Below, piece by piece: positions 33,520-43,063 of a stretch of 64,000 nucleotides of DNA. Source of the stretch: CAVSKL01 sp963728475 [NCBI: Candidatus Eiseniibacteriota bacterium] (GTDB lineage: Bacteria; Eisenbacteria; RBG-16-71-46; JABDJR01); assembly GCA_963728475.1 (NCBI GenBank), contig CAVSKL010000002.1, positions 124,001-188,000 on the forward strand, given 5' to 3'. The first letter of the stretch is position 1, and every line of letters starts with the position of its first letter. The notes below the pieces were generated by a model that ran no database searches, was not told the DNA's origin, and saw nothing but the letters and a program-made list of their open reading frames with translations. Made by a program: the position numbers and the translations under genes.

Positions 33520-36333
33520 TCAGGGCAGCCAGACGAATTGCCGGGTCACGGCGCGCCCGCCGGCGTCGATCCGCCCGAAGTAGATCCCGGCGGTGGCCTG
33601 GCCGCCCCCCTCCGTCCGTCCGGCCCAGCTGAAATCGTGGGGGCCGGCGCTGCCCGGGACCGGGATCGGCGCGCTCACTCGGCGGCCGCGCACGTCGTAG
33701 ATTTCCAGGGTCGCCGCCTCGTCGAGGGGGAGGGTGTAGTCCAGATGCGCGACGCCGCGCGCCGGGTTCTCGCGCACCGCGAGGGCCAGAGCGCGGCCGG
33801 GTTCATCCCCCGGCGCCACCCCGGTGGTCCCAGTCACGACGAGGGGGACGGCGGAGCTGGTGTCGCTTCCGCAGCCGTTCGAGACCACGCAGTCGTAGCG
33901 GCCGCTGTCGGCGGGTGCGAGGTGCCGGACGGTCAGGGCGGCGGTCGAGGTACCGCTCAGGGTCGAGCCCTGGAAGGTCGTCCCGTCGGTGAGGGGCCTC
34001 GAGTCCCTCCGCCAGGTGAAGCTCACGCCGTCGTATCCCGGAGCCTGCGTCACGCTGAAGCCGGCGTCCTGACCCGCGTCCTTCGTCTGCGACACCGGCT
34101 GGTGCAGGAGCCAGGGCACGCCGGTCTCCAGATAACGGGCCAGGCTCCGCGAGGGATCGGCGCCGGCGGTGGTGAAGATGCCCCCGGCAAGGAGTTCTCC
34201 GTGGAACGGGGTCAGCGCTTCCACCCGGTCGTCGGTGCCCCCGGCCGCGGCCGACCACACGGTGCCGTCCCAGCGCGCCACGTGGTCGGCGGGGACATTG
34301 TCGGCGTAGATGAAATCCCCCGCCGCGTAGAGGTAGTCCCCGTCCGCCTTCAGGGAATAGATCGGGCCGTCGGTCCCTCCGGCGAAGGAGCCGGTCCCGA
34401 CCGGGACCCACGCCGTGCCGTTCCAGGCGGCGATGAAGTCGACCCGGGTGCTTCCGGACAGGGTGAAATCGCCGGCGGCGTACTCCACGTCCTGGAACCG
34501 GGCAATCGCCCGCACGGTGGCGTTGAAACCGTCCCCCATGGGCTGCCAGGGGCCGGCGCCGAAGACCGATTCGGTCCACGAGGCGATGCGGTAGGCCGGG
34601 GCGCCGGAGGTTGCGGTGAAGTCCCCGCCGGCGATGAGATTGTTGAAGCGGAACTTTGAGAGCACGCTGAACGCGTCCAGGGCCCGCACGGTGCCGTTCA
34701 CTCCGGTTCCCATGGCTTGCCACGCGCTGCCGTCCCATCGCGCCACCCCGCTCGTCGGCGTCGCCCCCGACGCCGAGAACTGCCCCCCGGCCACGAGCTG
34801 GCCCTGGTACCAGCCCAGCGCCCGCACCGGCCCGTCGAACCCGTCCCCCAGGGCCGACCACCAATCGAAGGGGTAGATGGTCGACTCCGTCCACCGGGCG
34901 ACGTGGCTGGCCGCCACCCCTCCCGCCACGGTGAACGAGCCGCCCACCACCAGGTGGCTGTCGTGCGGGAACGAGGTGTCCGAGTATCCGGTGAGGGCCG
35001 AGACCGGCCCGTTGGGGCCGCCCCCCAGCGGGGAGAACTGCTCGCCGTTCCAGGCGACCAGGTGGTCGGCCATCCCGGCGGCGGTGGCCTGCGCGAAGGC
35101 GCCCCCCACCACCACCCTCGAACCGAAGGTGGTCAGGGCCGCGACCTCCGAGGGGACGGCGAGGCCCAGCCAGTCGATCCCGCTCCAGAACGCGATCCCG
35201 CTCACCGGTTCGCCGTTCCCGTTGGCCACGAAATCCCCGCCTGCGTAGAGGCGGCTGTTGAATTCGGCCAGCGCCCTCACGTGCGTCCTCGGGCCGGATT
35301 CGTAGATCGAAGGGCCGAGACCGCTGCCCACCCCCACCCAGCTCGAGCCGGAGAGCATGGCCACCCGGCGGGGCTGGGAGGAGTCGTTGTCGGTGACGAA
35401 GTTGCCCCCCGCGTAGAGGTGGCCTCCGGCCACGGCGAGGGAGGTGACGACCTGTCCCGGGTCCAGCTGCTTGGACCAGCTCCAGTTCGCCCCGTCCCAC
35501 TTACGCAGGAAGTAGCCACCCGCGTAGATCGAGCCTTGATACACGCAGAGGCTGCGGACCCAGGCCGGGTAGGGGAAGTCTCCGCCGTTGCAGGGATGGA
35601 CCGAGGTTCCGTCCCACCTCGCCACCGCGCCGCAATTGACCGTCCCCACGGAATTGAATTGCCCGCCCACGTAGAGGTCGCTTCCGGAGAGCGTGAAGCA
35701 GTCCACCTCGGACCCGGAGATGGCCCCCATGAACGGCTGCCAGGACGAGCCGTCCCATTGGGTGAGACCCACGACCCAAGGCCAGATGAAGGACCCGCCC
35801 GCGACGAGGTGGTTGTCGTATACCGCCAGCGCGTTCACCACGTCCAGGCTGGTGTCCTGGTAGGTGGTGGAGAGGATCCCGGTGGAGAAGCCCGACCAGG
35901 CCGATCCGTTCCAGATCGCCACCCGGCGGGCCGCCGAGCCTCCGGCGTGGCTGAACCAGCCTCCCGCCACCAGCTGACCGCCGAAGACGGTCAGGGCCTT
36001 CACCGTGTCGTCCACCCCGGCGCCGAAGGCATGCCAGACCTCGCCGTCCCAGGCGGCGATGTTGTTCACGGGCATTCCACCGACGCTCGAGAAGCGGCCC
36101 CCCACCACCAGCTCGGCGGGAAGCGGGCCGGCGCCGTCGGGGTCCCAGTTCACGGTCACGCAGACCGTCCCGTTCACGCCTTCCCCCGGGGGGGACATGG
36201 GGTCGGCGATCCAGCGCTGGCAGGGCTGGGCGTGCGCCGGCCGGGGGGTGAGAGCAAAGGCGGTGAGGAGGAGAGGGAGGAACGAGAGGAGCGCGAAGGC
36301 GCGCCCGCCGGCACTCGGGTGGGGTGACGACAT
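33520..36333 (-). CDS. Secreted repeat (14-blade propeller-like) protein with Ig-like and FlgD-like domains
   Basis: Exported protein of 937 residues. The start at 36333 places a signal peptide directly (LLSFLPLLLTAFALTPRPAHA). It contains 14 repeats of the form VVGGRFSSVGG followed 10-15 residues later by AAWDGSAW (for example AGGDFVANGNG, then IAFWSG). This would make two seven-bladed propellers or one large one. An immunoglobulin-like domain follows (about 765-850, YDGVSFTWRRDSRPLTDGT, ADSGRYDCVVSNGCGSD). A C-terminal FlgD-like sorting domain closes it (DYTLPLDEAATLEIYDVRGR, ATAGIYFGRID). Function is probably surface display or adhesion; no enzymatic motif is seen. Confidence 0.85.
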   Translation of the reverse strand: MSSPHPSAGGRAFALLSFLPLLLTAFALTPRPAHAQPCQRWIADPMSPPGEGVNGTVCVTVNWDPDGAGPLPAELVVGGRFSSVGGMPVNNIAAWDGEVWHAFGAGVDDTVKALTVFGGQLVAGGWFSHAGGSAARRVAIWNGSAWSGFSTGILSTTYQDTSLDVVNALAVYDNHLVAGGSFIWPWVVGLTQWDGSSWQPFMGAISGSEVDCFTLSGSDLYVGGQFNSVGTVNCGAVARWDGTSVHPCNGGDFPYPAWVRSLCVYQGSIYAGGYFLRKWDGANWSWSKQLDPGQVVTSLAVAGGHLYAGGNFVTDNDSSQPRRVAMLSGSSWVGVGSGLGPSIYESGPRTHVRALAEFNSRLYAGGDFVANGNGEPVSGIAFWSGIDWLGLAVPSEVAALTTFGSRVVVGGAFAQATAAGMADHLVAWNGEQFSPLGGGPNGPVSALTGYSDTSFPHDSHLVVGGSFTVAGGVAASHVARWTESTIYPFDWWSALGDGFDGPVRALGWYQGQLVAGGQFSASGATPTSGVARWDGSAWQAMGTGVNGTVRALDAFSVLSKFRFNNLIAGGDFTATSGAPAYRIASWTESVFGAGPWQPMGDGFNATVRAIARFQDVEYAAGDFTLSGSTRVDFIAAWNGTAWVPVGTGSFAGGTDGPIYSLKADGDYLYAAGDFIYADNVPADHVARWDGTVWSAAAGGTDDRVEALTPFHGELLAGGIFTTAGADPSRSLARYLETGVPWLLHQPVSQTKDAGQDAGFSVTQAPGYDGVSFTWRRDSRPLTDGTTFQGSTLSGTSTAALTVRHLAPADSGRYDCVVSNGCGSDTSSAVPLVVTGTTGVAPGDEPGRALALAVRENPARGVAHLDYTLPLDEAATLEIYDVRGRRVSAPIPVPGSAGPHDFSWAGRTEGGGQATAGIYFGRIDAGGRAVTRQFVWLP

Positions 36334-36414
36334 ACGGACTCCTTGCGACCCTTGGGAGAGGTCGCTTTGCGAGCGGTGCTTCCCGCACCGGAAAGACACC
36401 CCCTCCGGTGCGGC

Positions 36415-38792
36415 TTATCGCAGGACGACCACCTTTCCGGCCTGGCTTTCGCCCGCCCAGGTGATCCGGTAGAAGTAAACGGTGGCTCCCGCCCCGCGAA
36501 GCGCGCCGTCCAACGCCAGGTCGTAGGCGCCGGCCGCCTCGTCCTCGTTCCGCGGCTCGGCCACCAGGCGGCCGGCGACGTCGAACACCCGGACGGTAAC
36601 CCGGCCGCCGGCGGGGAGGGTGTAGCGCAGGCTCGGCGCCCGCGCGCCGGAGCCCAGGACCACTGAGGAGGAGAACTCGGCGGGGAGGCCGCCGTCCCCC
36701 CCGGCGGCACCTCGGGGCCGCCGCACGACATCAGGTACTTGGCGTCGGCGACCAGGACCGAGGCTGCGTCGGAGTCGATGCCCTTCCCCGACTGGGACGA
36801 CACCTGGTTCGCGAACCCCAGGTACATTCCGAACCCGGCCCGGCAACCGCGGGCGTCCACCGCGTCCTTGGCCTGGTCGAGCTTGCGGAGGAGCGGGCTC
36901 ACCTGGTTGGGCGCGATCTTCCCCGCCGCGGCAAGGAGGTTCACGTCCTCCTCGATGCTTTCCGGGGTGACCACGATGTCGAATTGCACCGACGTGGTGT
37001 CCCGGTTGTCCAGGTTGTCGGAAGCGACGACGGTAAAGGTGTGCATCCCCAGGGTGAGCTCGGTGAGAAGGTCGATGGGCTGCCCGCTTCCCAGGCCGTG
37101 CCCGGCCACCAAGGCCGCCCCGTCCAGGGTGGGGTCCACCTCGCTGACCCCGGAGCCGGGGTCGGTCACGGTATAGTCCAGGATCAGCGTCGCGCTGTGG
37201 GGATAGGTGCCGGCGGCGGGGGCGGTGACCGCCACCGCCGGAGCCGAATCGTCGAGCACGAAGCTCGCGCTCTGGGTGTCTTCCACGTTCCCGAGCGCGT
37301 CCACCGCGTAGTGTTCGAAGGTGTAGGCGCCGTCGGCGCCGGTCAGGTGCACCGGCGACGTGTAGGCCTCGAACCGGGGCGGGAGCTGCCCGGTGGGATA
37401 CGCCCGCCAGAAGATCCGAAAATCCCCGTTCTGCTCCGCGATGAGGTTCTGGGAGCCGGAGAGGGTGAAGGCGGTGGCGGTGGTCACCTCGCGAACTCCG
37501 GCTCCGTCGTGAACGGGACCGCTCAGGATGAGGGTGCTGGTGGGAGCCGCCTTCCAGGGGTGCGTGACCACGGCGGCGGGCGCGTCCGAGGCCCCCTGGT
37601 ACCACGACTTGTAGACGCCCCCGTCGTAGCCCTGGAAGACGGGGCCTCGGGGACCGGAGAAGATGAGCCCCACGCTGCCCCAGCGCCCTTCGTACTTCAG
37701 GAACGTCTGGCCGTTGAGCGGCAGGAACTCACCGGCCAGAAGCGGGCTCGCCTGGTGCGCCCCCGGGTTGTACTCGCCCAGGTTCACGATGCCTCCGGTC
37801 ACCCCGGGGTTGGGGGAGAGGTGGTGGGTGACCGGGAAGGGCTCCTGGTCGTCCTGGCGCACCTCGCCCCCGGTCCAGGTCTTCCACACCGTGCCGTAAC
37901 CGGGCTGGTCGGGATCAGCGAACCAGGTGTAGTCCGAGCCGGGCGGGGCGTTGTCGTCGTGGTCCTGGACGTCCTTGAACGCTCCGTGGCCGCCCCGGTC
38001 GACGATCATGAGGGGGTGGGTGCCCCGGTAGGTGTGGACCTCGCTCCAAGGGAACGAAGCCCCCGGATGGTCCTCGGAGTGGCGCGAGTAGATGGCGCGG
38101 ATCGGCTTCAAGTCCGGCCCCAGCACGATGTGGATGGTGGCGTCCCAGTCCCCGCCGTGGTTGCCGAAGCCCACGTAGTCGTAGCCGTTGTAGGCGAAGC
38201 AATGCCAGAACTGGACGGTGACCCCGCCCTCGTCGTTGGGATAGACGTGGACGTAAGACTTCCAGTCGCCGGGGTTCAGGCTTCCCAGCTTGACGTCGTC
38301 GGGGAGATCGGGGAGGACGAAGGTGACCTGGTCGGAGTAGCTCTCCGGGTCGGGCTCGGTGGCGGTGATCCGCCGGTGATCGGGCGCGTCGCCGCAGTGG
38401 CGCTCGGGGTGGCCCGGGCCCCAATCGTCGGGGTGGGCCCAGGGGGAGCCCACGAGCGCGTCCTGGTTCCCAAGCGGGTTGGGAGCGGCCGGATCGGTCT
38501 CGTCCACGTCCGGAAAGCAGTCCTCGAAGTACTCCAGGTGCGCGTGGGCCAGGAACCAGTCCACGTTGACCGGATAGTTGGACTCGTGGGGGTGGATGAA
38601 GATGACCGGGGCGTAGCGCTCGGCCAGCATCTGCTCCAGCCCGTCGTCGATGCCGTCCCCGTCGTGGTCGCCGGAGCCCACCGCCGGCGAGAGCGCCGGA
38701 ACCGGAGGGGACGGGGCCGGCTGGGCGGCCAGGGCGACGGGAAGCAGGAGGGTGAGGAGCGGAAGCAGCCGGATCGGATGCAGGGTCTTCAT
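36415..38792 (-). CDS. Secreted Vps62/DUF946-like protein with FlgD-like C-terminus, frameshifted
   Basis: The start at 38792 gives a clear signal peptide (LLPLLTLLLPVALA) with GGAGG upstream. The N-terminal half has the Vps62-like pattern RYAPVIFIHPHESNYPVNVD and VDRGGHGAFKDVQDHDD. It continues with Ig-like segments (VTAPAAGTYPHSATLILDY) and a helical stretch ending DAKYLMSCGG. In that frame the protein then turns into low-complexity Arg/Pro/Ser sequence as far as 36174. The expected FlgD-like tail (FSSSVVLGSGARAPSLRYTL, VRVFDVAGRLVAEP, TWAGESQAGKVVVLR) lies in another frame ending at 36415. One extra base in the seven-base G run (plus-strand C at 36696-36702) would join them. This is either a sequencing indel, a recent mutation or a phase-variable tract. 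Confidence 0.8.
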
Positions 38793-38916
38793 GGAGGCCT
38801 CCCGTGGCCGGGCAGCGCCCGGCCGTGAACCTGGTCGAGACCCTACCAACGTTTCAGTGGGGAACGACGAACGCGGGGGTGGGGGGGGACGGCCTCTTTC
38901 CGGGCTTCTGGATCGA

Positions 38917-39729
38917 TCAGTCGCTCAGCCTGAGTCCGGGCTTGGGCCATCGGCGGAGGGGGGGAGCCGCGGGAACCTGAAGAGCCGGCCCGTGTTGCGC
39001 GCCCTTTCCTCCCGCCCCGGAGCCGGGTCCCGGGGCGAAGCCGGGCCCGCTCCGTGTCAGCGGCACCGTCGGCGGCGCCGCCAGGTAGACCCGGGCCTCG
39101 CCCTGGACGGCGGTGTCCGTCGCCGCGACCGCGCGGACCTGGATCCAGCGTTCCTCCAGATCGGTGAGGGGCGCACGGTAGAGACCCCCGTCGTCCACGC
39201 TTCCGGGATAGGGGGGAGCGGCCGGCGGAGGGGCGGGCGCGTGAGGCGGGACCCGGTCCCGCACGCTCCAGCGCACCCGGTGGTCGTCCGTCCCCACCAC
39301 CAGGGCGGTGAAGCGGACGGTGTCCCCGAAGGTCACGGTGGCCGCCAGGGGCTCGACCGCCAGCCCGATCCCCATGCCCGGATTCTCGGTGAGGAAGACG
39401 ATCGTGGTGTCGGTGGTGCCGGCCGCGTTTCCGGCCCACAACCGCGCCCGGTGGGGGCCGTTCCGCAAGCCTCGGGTGTCGCAGCGGAGCGCGTAGGGCG
39501 ACGCCGGCGCGCCGTCCGTCCGCCGGTCGTCCACGATCAAGAGCACGCTGTCGGCGCCGGTGGCGGCGACGCGCACGGTGAAGGTCCCGGAGAGAACGCT
39601 CCAGGGCGCGAGATCCACCGAATCGATGCGGGGCCGCGCCTCGGACGCGGGTCGCGTGGGGCCGCCCCCGCCTCCGCAGGCCAGGGCGGTCACCGCAAGC
39701 CCCAGGGCGGGAAGGGCACCGCGGTTCAA
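38917..39729 (-). CDS. Putative lipoprotein with Ig-like domains, co-operonic with a kinase
   Basis: Protein of 270 residues. The start is TTG at 39729, overlapping the kinase stop (TTGA). This gives a short signal with lipobox LTALAC followed by a Gly-rich stretch. The first half looks like an Ig or cadherin-type beta-sandwich (LSGTFTVRVAATGADSVLLI). The second contains a Big-like segment (ATVTFGDTVRFTALVVG, SVDDGGLYRAPLTDLEER), the style found in GEVED/Big_2-type surface proteins. The C-terminal 60 residues are Pro/Gly-rich and low complexity. It is third in the sigma-kinase operon and may be an envelope partner of the kinase. I do not recognise a specific family. Confidence 0.65.
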   Translation of the reverse strand: MNRGALPALGLAVTALACGGGGGPTRPASEARPRIDSVDLAPWSVLSGTFTVRVAATGADSVLLIVDDRRTDGAPASPYALRCDTRGLRNGPHRARLWAGNAAGTTDTTIVFLTENPGMGIGLAVEPLAATVTFGDTVRFTALVVGTDDHRVRWSVRDRVPPHAPAPPPAAPPYPGSVDDGGLYRAPLTDLEERWIQVRAVAATDTAVQGEARVYLAAPPTVPLTRSGPGFAPGPGSGAGGKGAQHGPALQVPAAPPLRRWPKPGLRLSD

Positions 39730-42362
39730 GGAGCGCTCCCCGCCGTCGCCGGCCCGGTTCCGGCCGTCCGGGCCGGAAGGGCTTCGCCCAGACCTCGGCG
39801 CTCCGCGGCGAGATCCGTCCGGGCCGCCGCGAGCCAGCTCGAGCCTGGGTCCTCGGTCTTGGAAAGCGTCTCGAACCCGCCCCGGGTCTCGACCTCCGCC
39901 TCCCGGTACCGCTTCTCCCGCAACAGCGCCCGCCCCAGCTTGAGCCGGGTGATGGCGGCGTCGCGGTGGCCCGGAGGGAGCGTGGCCGCGTACACGTTCA
40001 ATGCCTTGCGATAAAGCGCCTCGGCTCCGGTGAAATCCTTCCGGTCCATGAACACCGCGGCCAGGTTGGAGAGGGTGAGCCCGACCAGGTAGTGCTTCCC
40101 CCGGTAGACCCGGTCGTAGATGTCGAGCATCCGCCGGTAGTCCGCTTCCGCCCGGTCCGGGCGGCCGCTCCGCAATTCCATCCAGGCCAGGTCCGACAGC
40201 ACGCTCGCCACCCGAGGATGCACCTGGCCGTAGGCGCGCTCCTGCACCGCCAGCGCCTCCTGCAGCAACCCTGAGGCCTCGTCGTAGCGCTTCTCCGACG
40301 ACAGGAGCCGGCCCAGCATGGTCATGGCGGACGCGGATTCGGGATGGCCGTCCCCATACCAGGCGCGCAGGATGGCCAGGGCCCGCCGCTCGTCCCGCTC
40401 GGCGTCGGCGTCCTTGCCCGCCGCCGCCTCCAGGGCGCCCAGGTTCAGGAGATCGTCGGCCACGTGGGGATGCTCGTCGCCGTAGAGCCGCCGGTCCACC
40501 GCCAGCACGTACCGGTTGAGCGAGTCCGAGGCCGCCAGCTCCCCCTGGTAGAACCGCACGTTGGCGAGCTCGGTCAGGGTGGCGGTACGGTCGGCGTCGG
40601 ACGCGCCCGCTTCCCCTTGCCGGCGCGCGGCCTCGGTGAGGAGCGCCGCCGCCCGGGGGTAATCGCCGCGGTCCTCCAGCACTTCCCCCAGCACCGCCGC
40701 GGCGCGGGCGATCTCCGGGTGGCCCGGGGGCAATCCGCGCCGGTCCAGGGCCAGGGCCGACGCGGCCAGGCTTTCGGCTTCGGCGTACCGGGCCTCCGCG
40801 GCCCGGAGGAGCGCCATCGCGGTCAACGTTCGCGCCACCTCGGGATGGCCGGGGCCGAAGAGCGCGCGCCGCTCGGCCACCGAGCGCGAGAGCAACGTGT
40901 CGGCCCGGTCCCAGCGCCCGAGGTCCCGGGCGATCGTGCCCAGGGTCTCGTAGAGCTCGGCCTGGGCCCGGGGGTCGGAGTCGAGAGTGCGCGCCTCGGC
41001 CATTCCGCGGTCCACCAGGGTCACCACCCGCAGGCTGTCGGCGGGGCCGGCGGCGGGGTCGCCCCCCCGGAGGAGGTTCAGCATGAAGGCCTGGATGCGC
41101 TCGGTCCGGGCGGCCTCGGCCAGCGCGGCGTCCCGGGCCCGGCCGAGCCGTACGGCGTAGAAGCCGGCCAGGCCCAGCGTGACCGCCAGCGCCGCCGTCC
41201 CGGCCAGAAGCGGCGCGCGGTGGCGGCGGACGAACTTACCCGCCCGGTAGCCGAACGAATCCGGGCGCGCCCGGAGGGGCTCTCCGGCCAGGTAGCGGTC
41301 CACCTCGCGCAGCAGCGCTCCCGCGGTGCGGTAGCGGCGGCCGGGCTCCGCCTGCATGGCGGTGAGGCAAAGCACGTCGAGGTCCGCCCGCTCCCGCCGG
41401 GCCGCCCCGGCCAGGGGCGAATCGGGGCTCGCCGCCGCCGACGGCGGGGGAGGGGGACCGGCCAGGACCAGCTTCTCGGTCCCGGTGGGGGTGCGCCCGG
41501 CGGAGTCGAATGGGGGGCGCTCCGCCAGAAGCTCGTAGAGGAGCGCGCCCAGAGCGTAGACGTCGGTGGTCACTGCCGCCGGCTCTCCCCGGATCTGCTC
41601 CGGCGCCGCGTAGGCCGGGGTGAGCGCGCGCAGCAGGGTCCGGGTCGCCTCCGGGGCCGCGGTCTCCTCCAGCGACTTGGAGATCCCGAAGTCGAGGAGC
41701 TTCACCGTGCCGTCGGCCCGCACCATCACGTTGGGCGGCTTGAGATCGCGGTGGAGGACGAGGTTCCGGTGGGCGTGATCCACCGCCGCGCACACCTCCC
41801 GGAAGAGCCGCAACCGCTCGCGGAGCCCCAGCCCGCGGATCCGGCAGTGCTCGGTGATGGGCAGGCCCTCCACGTACTCCATGGCGAACCAGGGAGTGCC
41901 GTCGGCGAGGGTGCCGGCGTGGTAGAGCCGCGCGATGGAAGGGTGGTCGAGCCGGGCCAGGAGCCGCTCCTCGACCGCGAATCGCTCCCGCCGGGCGGGG
42001 GAGAGCCAGGCGTGGCGGAGGATCTTGACCGCGGCGTCCTGGTCGAGGTCCTCGCGATGCCCCAGCCACACCACCCCCATGCCTCCTTCGCCCAGAAAGC
42101 GCACCAGCCGGTAGGGGCCGAACCGTTCCCGGGGATGATGCGCCCGTTCACCCGGGGCGAGCACCGCCTCCGCCACCTCGGACAGGTCGCGGTCCAGGAC
42201 CGAGGCCCCCCCCGCGTCCTCCGCCAGCATCTCCTCGACCTCGCGGATCAATCCGGGGTCGCCGGCGGCGGCCGACTCCAGGAAATCCCGGCGCTCGGGG
42301 GCCGGGCGCTCGAGCGCTTCGTGGAAGAGGAGCTGGAGCCGTTCCCAGCGCGCGGAATCCAT
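39726..42362 (-). CDS. Ser/Thr protein kinase with TPR sensor domain
   Basis: Protein of 878 residues. The start at 42362 overlaps the sigma stop by one base (TGATG). Domains in order: a helical N-terminus (WERLQLLFHEALERPAPERR) typical of this kinase family; a kinase domain (about 80-360) with GEGGMGVVW, AAVKIL, LHRDLKPPNV and LDFGISKS; a membrane helix (PLLAGTAALAVTLGLAGFYAVR, about 375-395); then about ten TPR repeats to the end. It has the architecture of the many sigma-linked kinases in Gemmatimonadota, Acidobacteria and Planctomycetes. The periplasmic TPR part would be the sensor. Active-site residues are all present. Confidence 0.93.
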   Translation of the reverse strand: MDSARWERLQLLFHEALERPAPERRDFLESAAAGDPGLIREVEEMLAEDAGGASVLDRDLSEVAEAVLAPGERAHHPRERFGPYRLVRFLGEGGMGVVWLGHREDLDQDAAVKILRHAWLSPARRERFAVEERLLARLDHPSIARLYHAGTLADGTPWFAMEYVEGLPITEHCRIRGLGLRERLRLFREVCAAVDHAHRNLVLHRDLKPPNVMVRADGTVKLLDFGISKSLEETAAPEATRTLLRALTPAYAAPEQIRGEPAAVTTDVYALGALLYELLAERPPFDSAGRTPTGTEKLVLAGPPPPPSAAASPDSPLAGAARRERADLDVLCLTAMQAEPGRRYRTAGALLREVDRYLAGEPLRARPDSFGYRAGKFVRRHRAPLLAGTAALAVTLGLAGFYAVRLGRARDAALAEAARTERIQAFMLNLLRGGDPAAGPADSLRVVTLVDRGMAEARTLDSDPRAQAELYETLGTIARDLGRWDRADTLLSRSVAERRALFGPGHPEVARTLTAMALLRAAEARYAEAESLAASALALDRRGLPPGHPEIARAAAVLGEVLEDRGDYPRAAALLTEAARRQGEAGASDADRTATLTELANVRFYQGELAASDSLNRYVLAVDRRLYGDEHPHVADDLLNLGALEAAAGKDADAERDERRALAILRAWYGDGHPESASAMTMLGRLLSSEKRYDEASGLLQEALAVQERAYGQVHPRVASVLSDLAWMELRSGRPDRAEADYRRMLDIYDRVYRGKHYLVGLTLSNLAAVFMDRKDFTGAEALYRKALNVYAATLPPGHRDAAITRLKLGRALLREKRYREAEVETRGGFETLSKTEDPGSSWLAAARTDLAAERRGLGEALPARTAGTGPATAGSAP

Positions 42363-42940
42363 CACGGGCTCTCCCCGCGCACCGCCCGCCCCAGCCACGC
42401 CCGGGCCGCGCGCCAGTCGCGGAGCACGGTGGCCTCGGATACTCCCAGCAGCGTCGCGGTCTCGGCCACGTCCAGGCCGCCGAAGAACCGGCTCTCCACC
42501 ATCGCCGCCTGCCGCGGGTTGAGCCGGGCCAGCTCCCGGAGCGCGGCGTCGAGCCGGAGGATCGTCTCCTCGGTGGCCGGGGTCGCCGCCGATTCCTCGT
42601 CCAGGGTGACCAGGACCGCGGCGCCCCCGCCGCGCTTGGCCGCCTTCTTGCGCCGGGCGGCTTCGACCAGGACCTGGCGCATGGCGCGGGCGGCTATCCG
42701 CTTGAAGTGGAGGGGGCCCAGCTCGGCCAGCTCCGGCGATGCGCGAAGCTTGAGCCAGGCCTCGTTCACCAGGGTGGTCGGGCTCAGCGTGGCCCCCGGG
42801 TCGCTTCGCTTCACGCTCGAGGCCATCCTGCGAAGTTCCTCGTAGGTGGCGCTGAAGAGGCGGTCGAGTCGCCGGCGGTCGCCGCCGGGCGGGGATTCGT
42901 CTCCGGCCCCGGGTCCAGGCCGTTCATCCGAGGGATTCAT
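42362..42940 (-). CDS. ECF-type sigma factor (Sigma70_ECF / TIGR02999-like)
   Basis: Protein of 192 residues. Region 2 includes LFSATYEELRRMASSVKRSD and LSPTTLVNEAWLKLRAS. The HFKRIAARAMRQVLVEAARR segment is diagnostic of the kinase-linked ECF group. Region 4 is LNPRQAAMVESRFFGGLDVA followed by the helix-turn-helix EATVLRDWRAARAWL. The ATG at 42940 is chosen as the last start before region 2 that keeps an upstream leader. It is the first gene of a sigma-kinase-lipoprotein operon, the second such module in the window. Confidence 0.93.
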   Translation of the reverse strand: MNPSDERPGPGAGDESPPGGDRRRLDRLFSATYEELRRMASSVKRSDPGATLSPTTLVNEAWLKLRASPELAELGPLHFKRIAARAMRQVLVEAARRKKAAKRGGGAAVLVTLDEESAATPATEETILRLDAALRELARLNPRQAAMVESRFFGGLDVAETATLLGVSEATVLRDWRAARAWLGRAVRGESP

Positions 42941-43026
42941 GACGGTTTTCGTCCCCGCTTTGCGCATTGCAGGGTGGAGGGGCGGATGCGGGTCTTTCGC
43001 GACTCGTGGGTCCGACCGCCTAACCG

Positions 43027-43035
43027 ATTGTAACA
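43027..43035 (-). promoter_or_regulatory. Extended -10 element upstream of the second ECF sigma operon
   Basis: The minus strand reads TGTTACAAT here: a TGn extension directly before the -10 hexamer TACAAT, 87 bases upstream of the sigma start. No good -35 is seen, as expected for extended -10 promoters. Confidence 0.4.
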
Positions 43036-43063
43036 CAGAAGAATAGCAACCAGGGAGTCGACC

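Noticed and set aside
36174-36414. C-terminal 190 residues of the Vps62-like frame as genuine protein
   Set aside because: After the homopolymer the frame is Arg/Pro/Ser low complexity and overlaps the next gene, while a proper sorting domain exists in the neighbouring frame.
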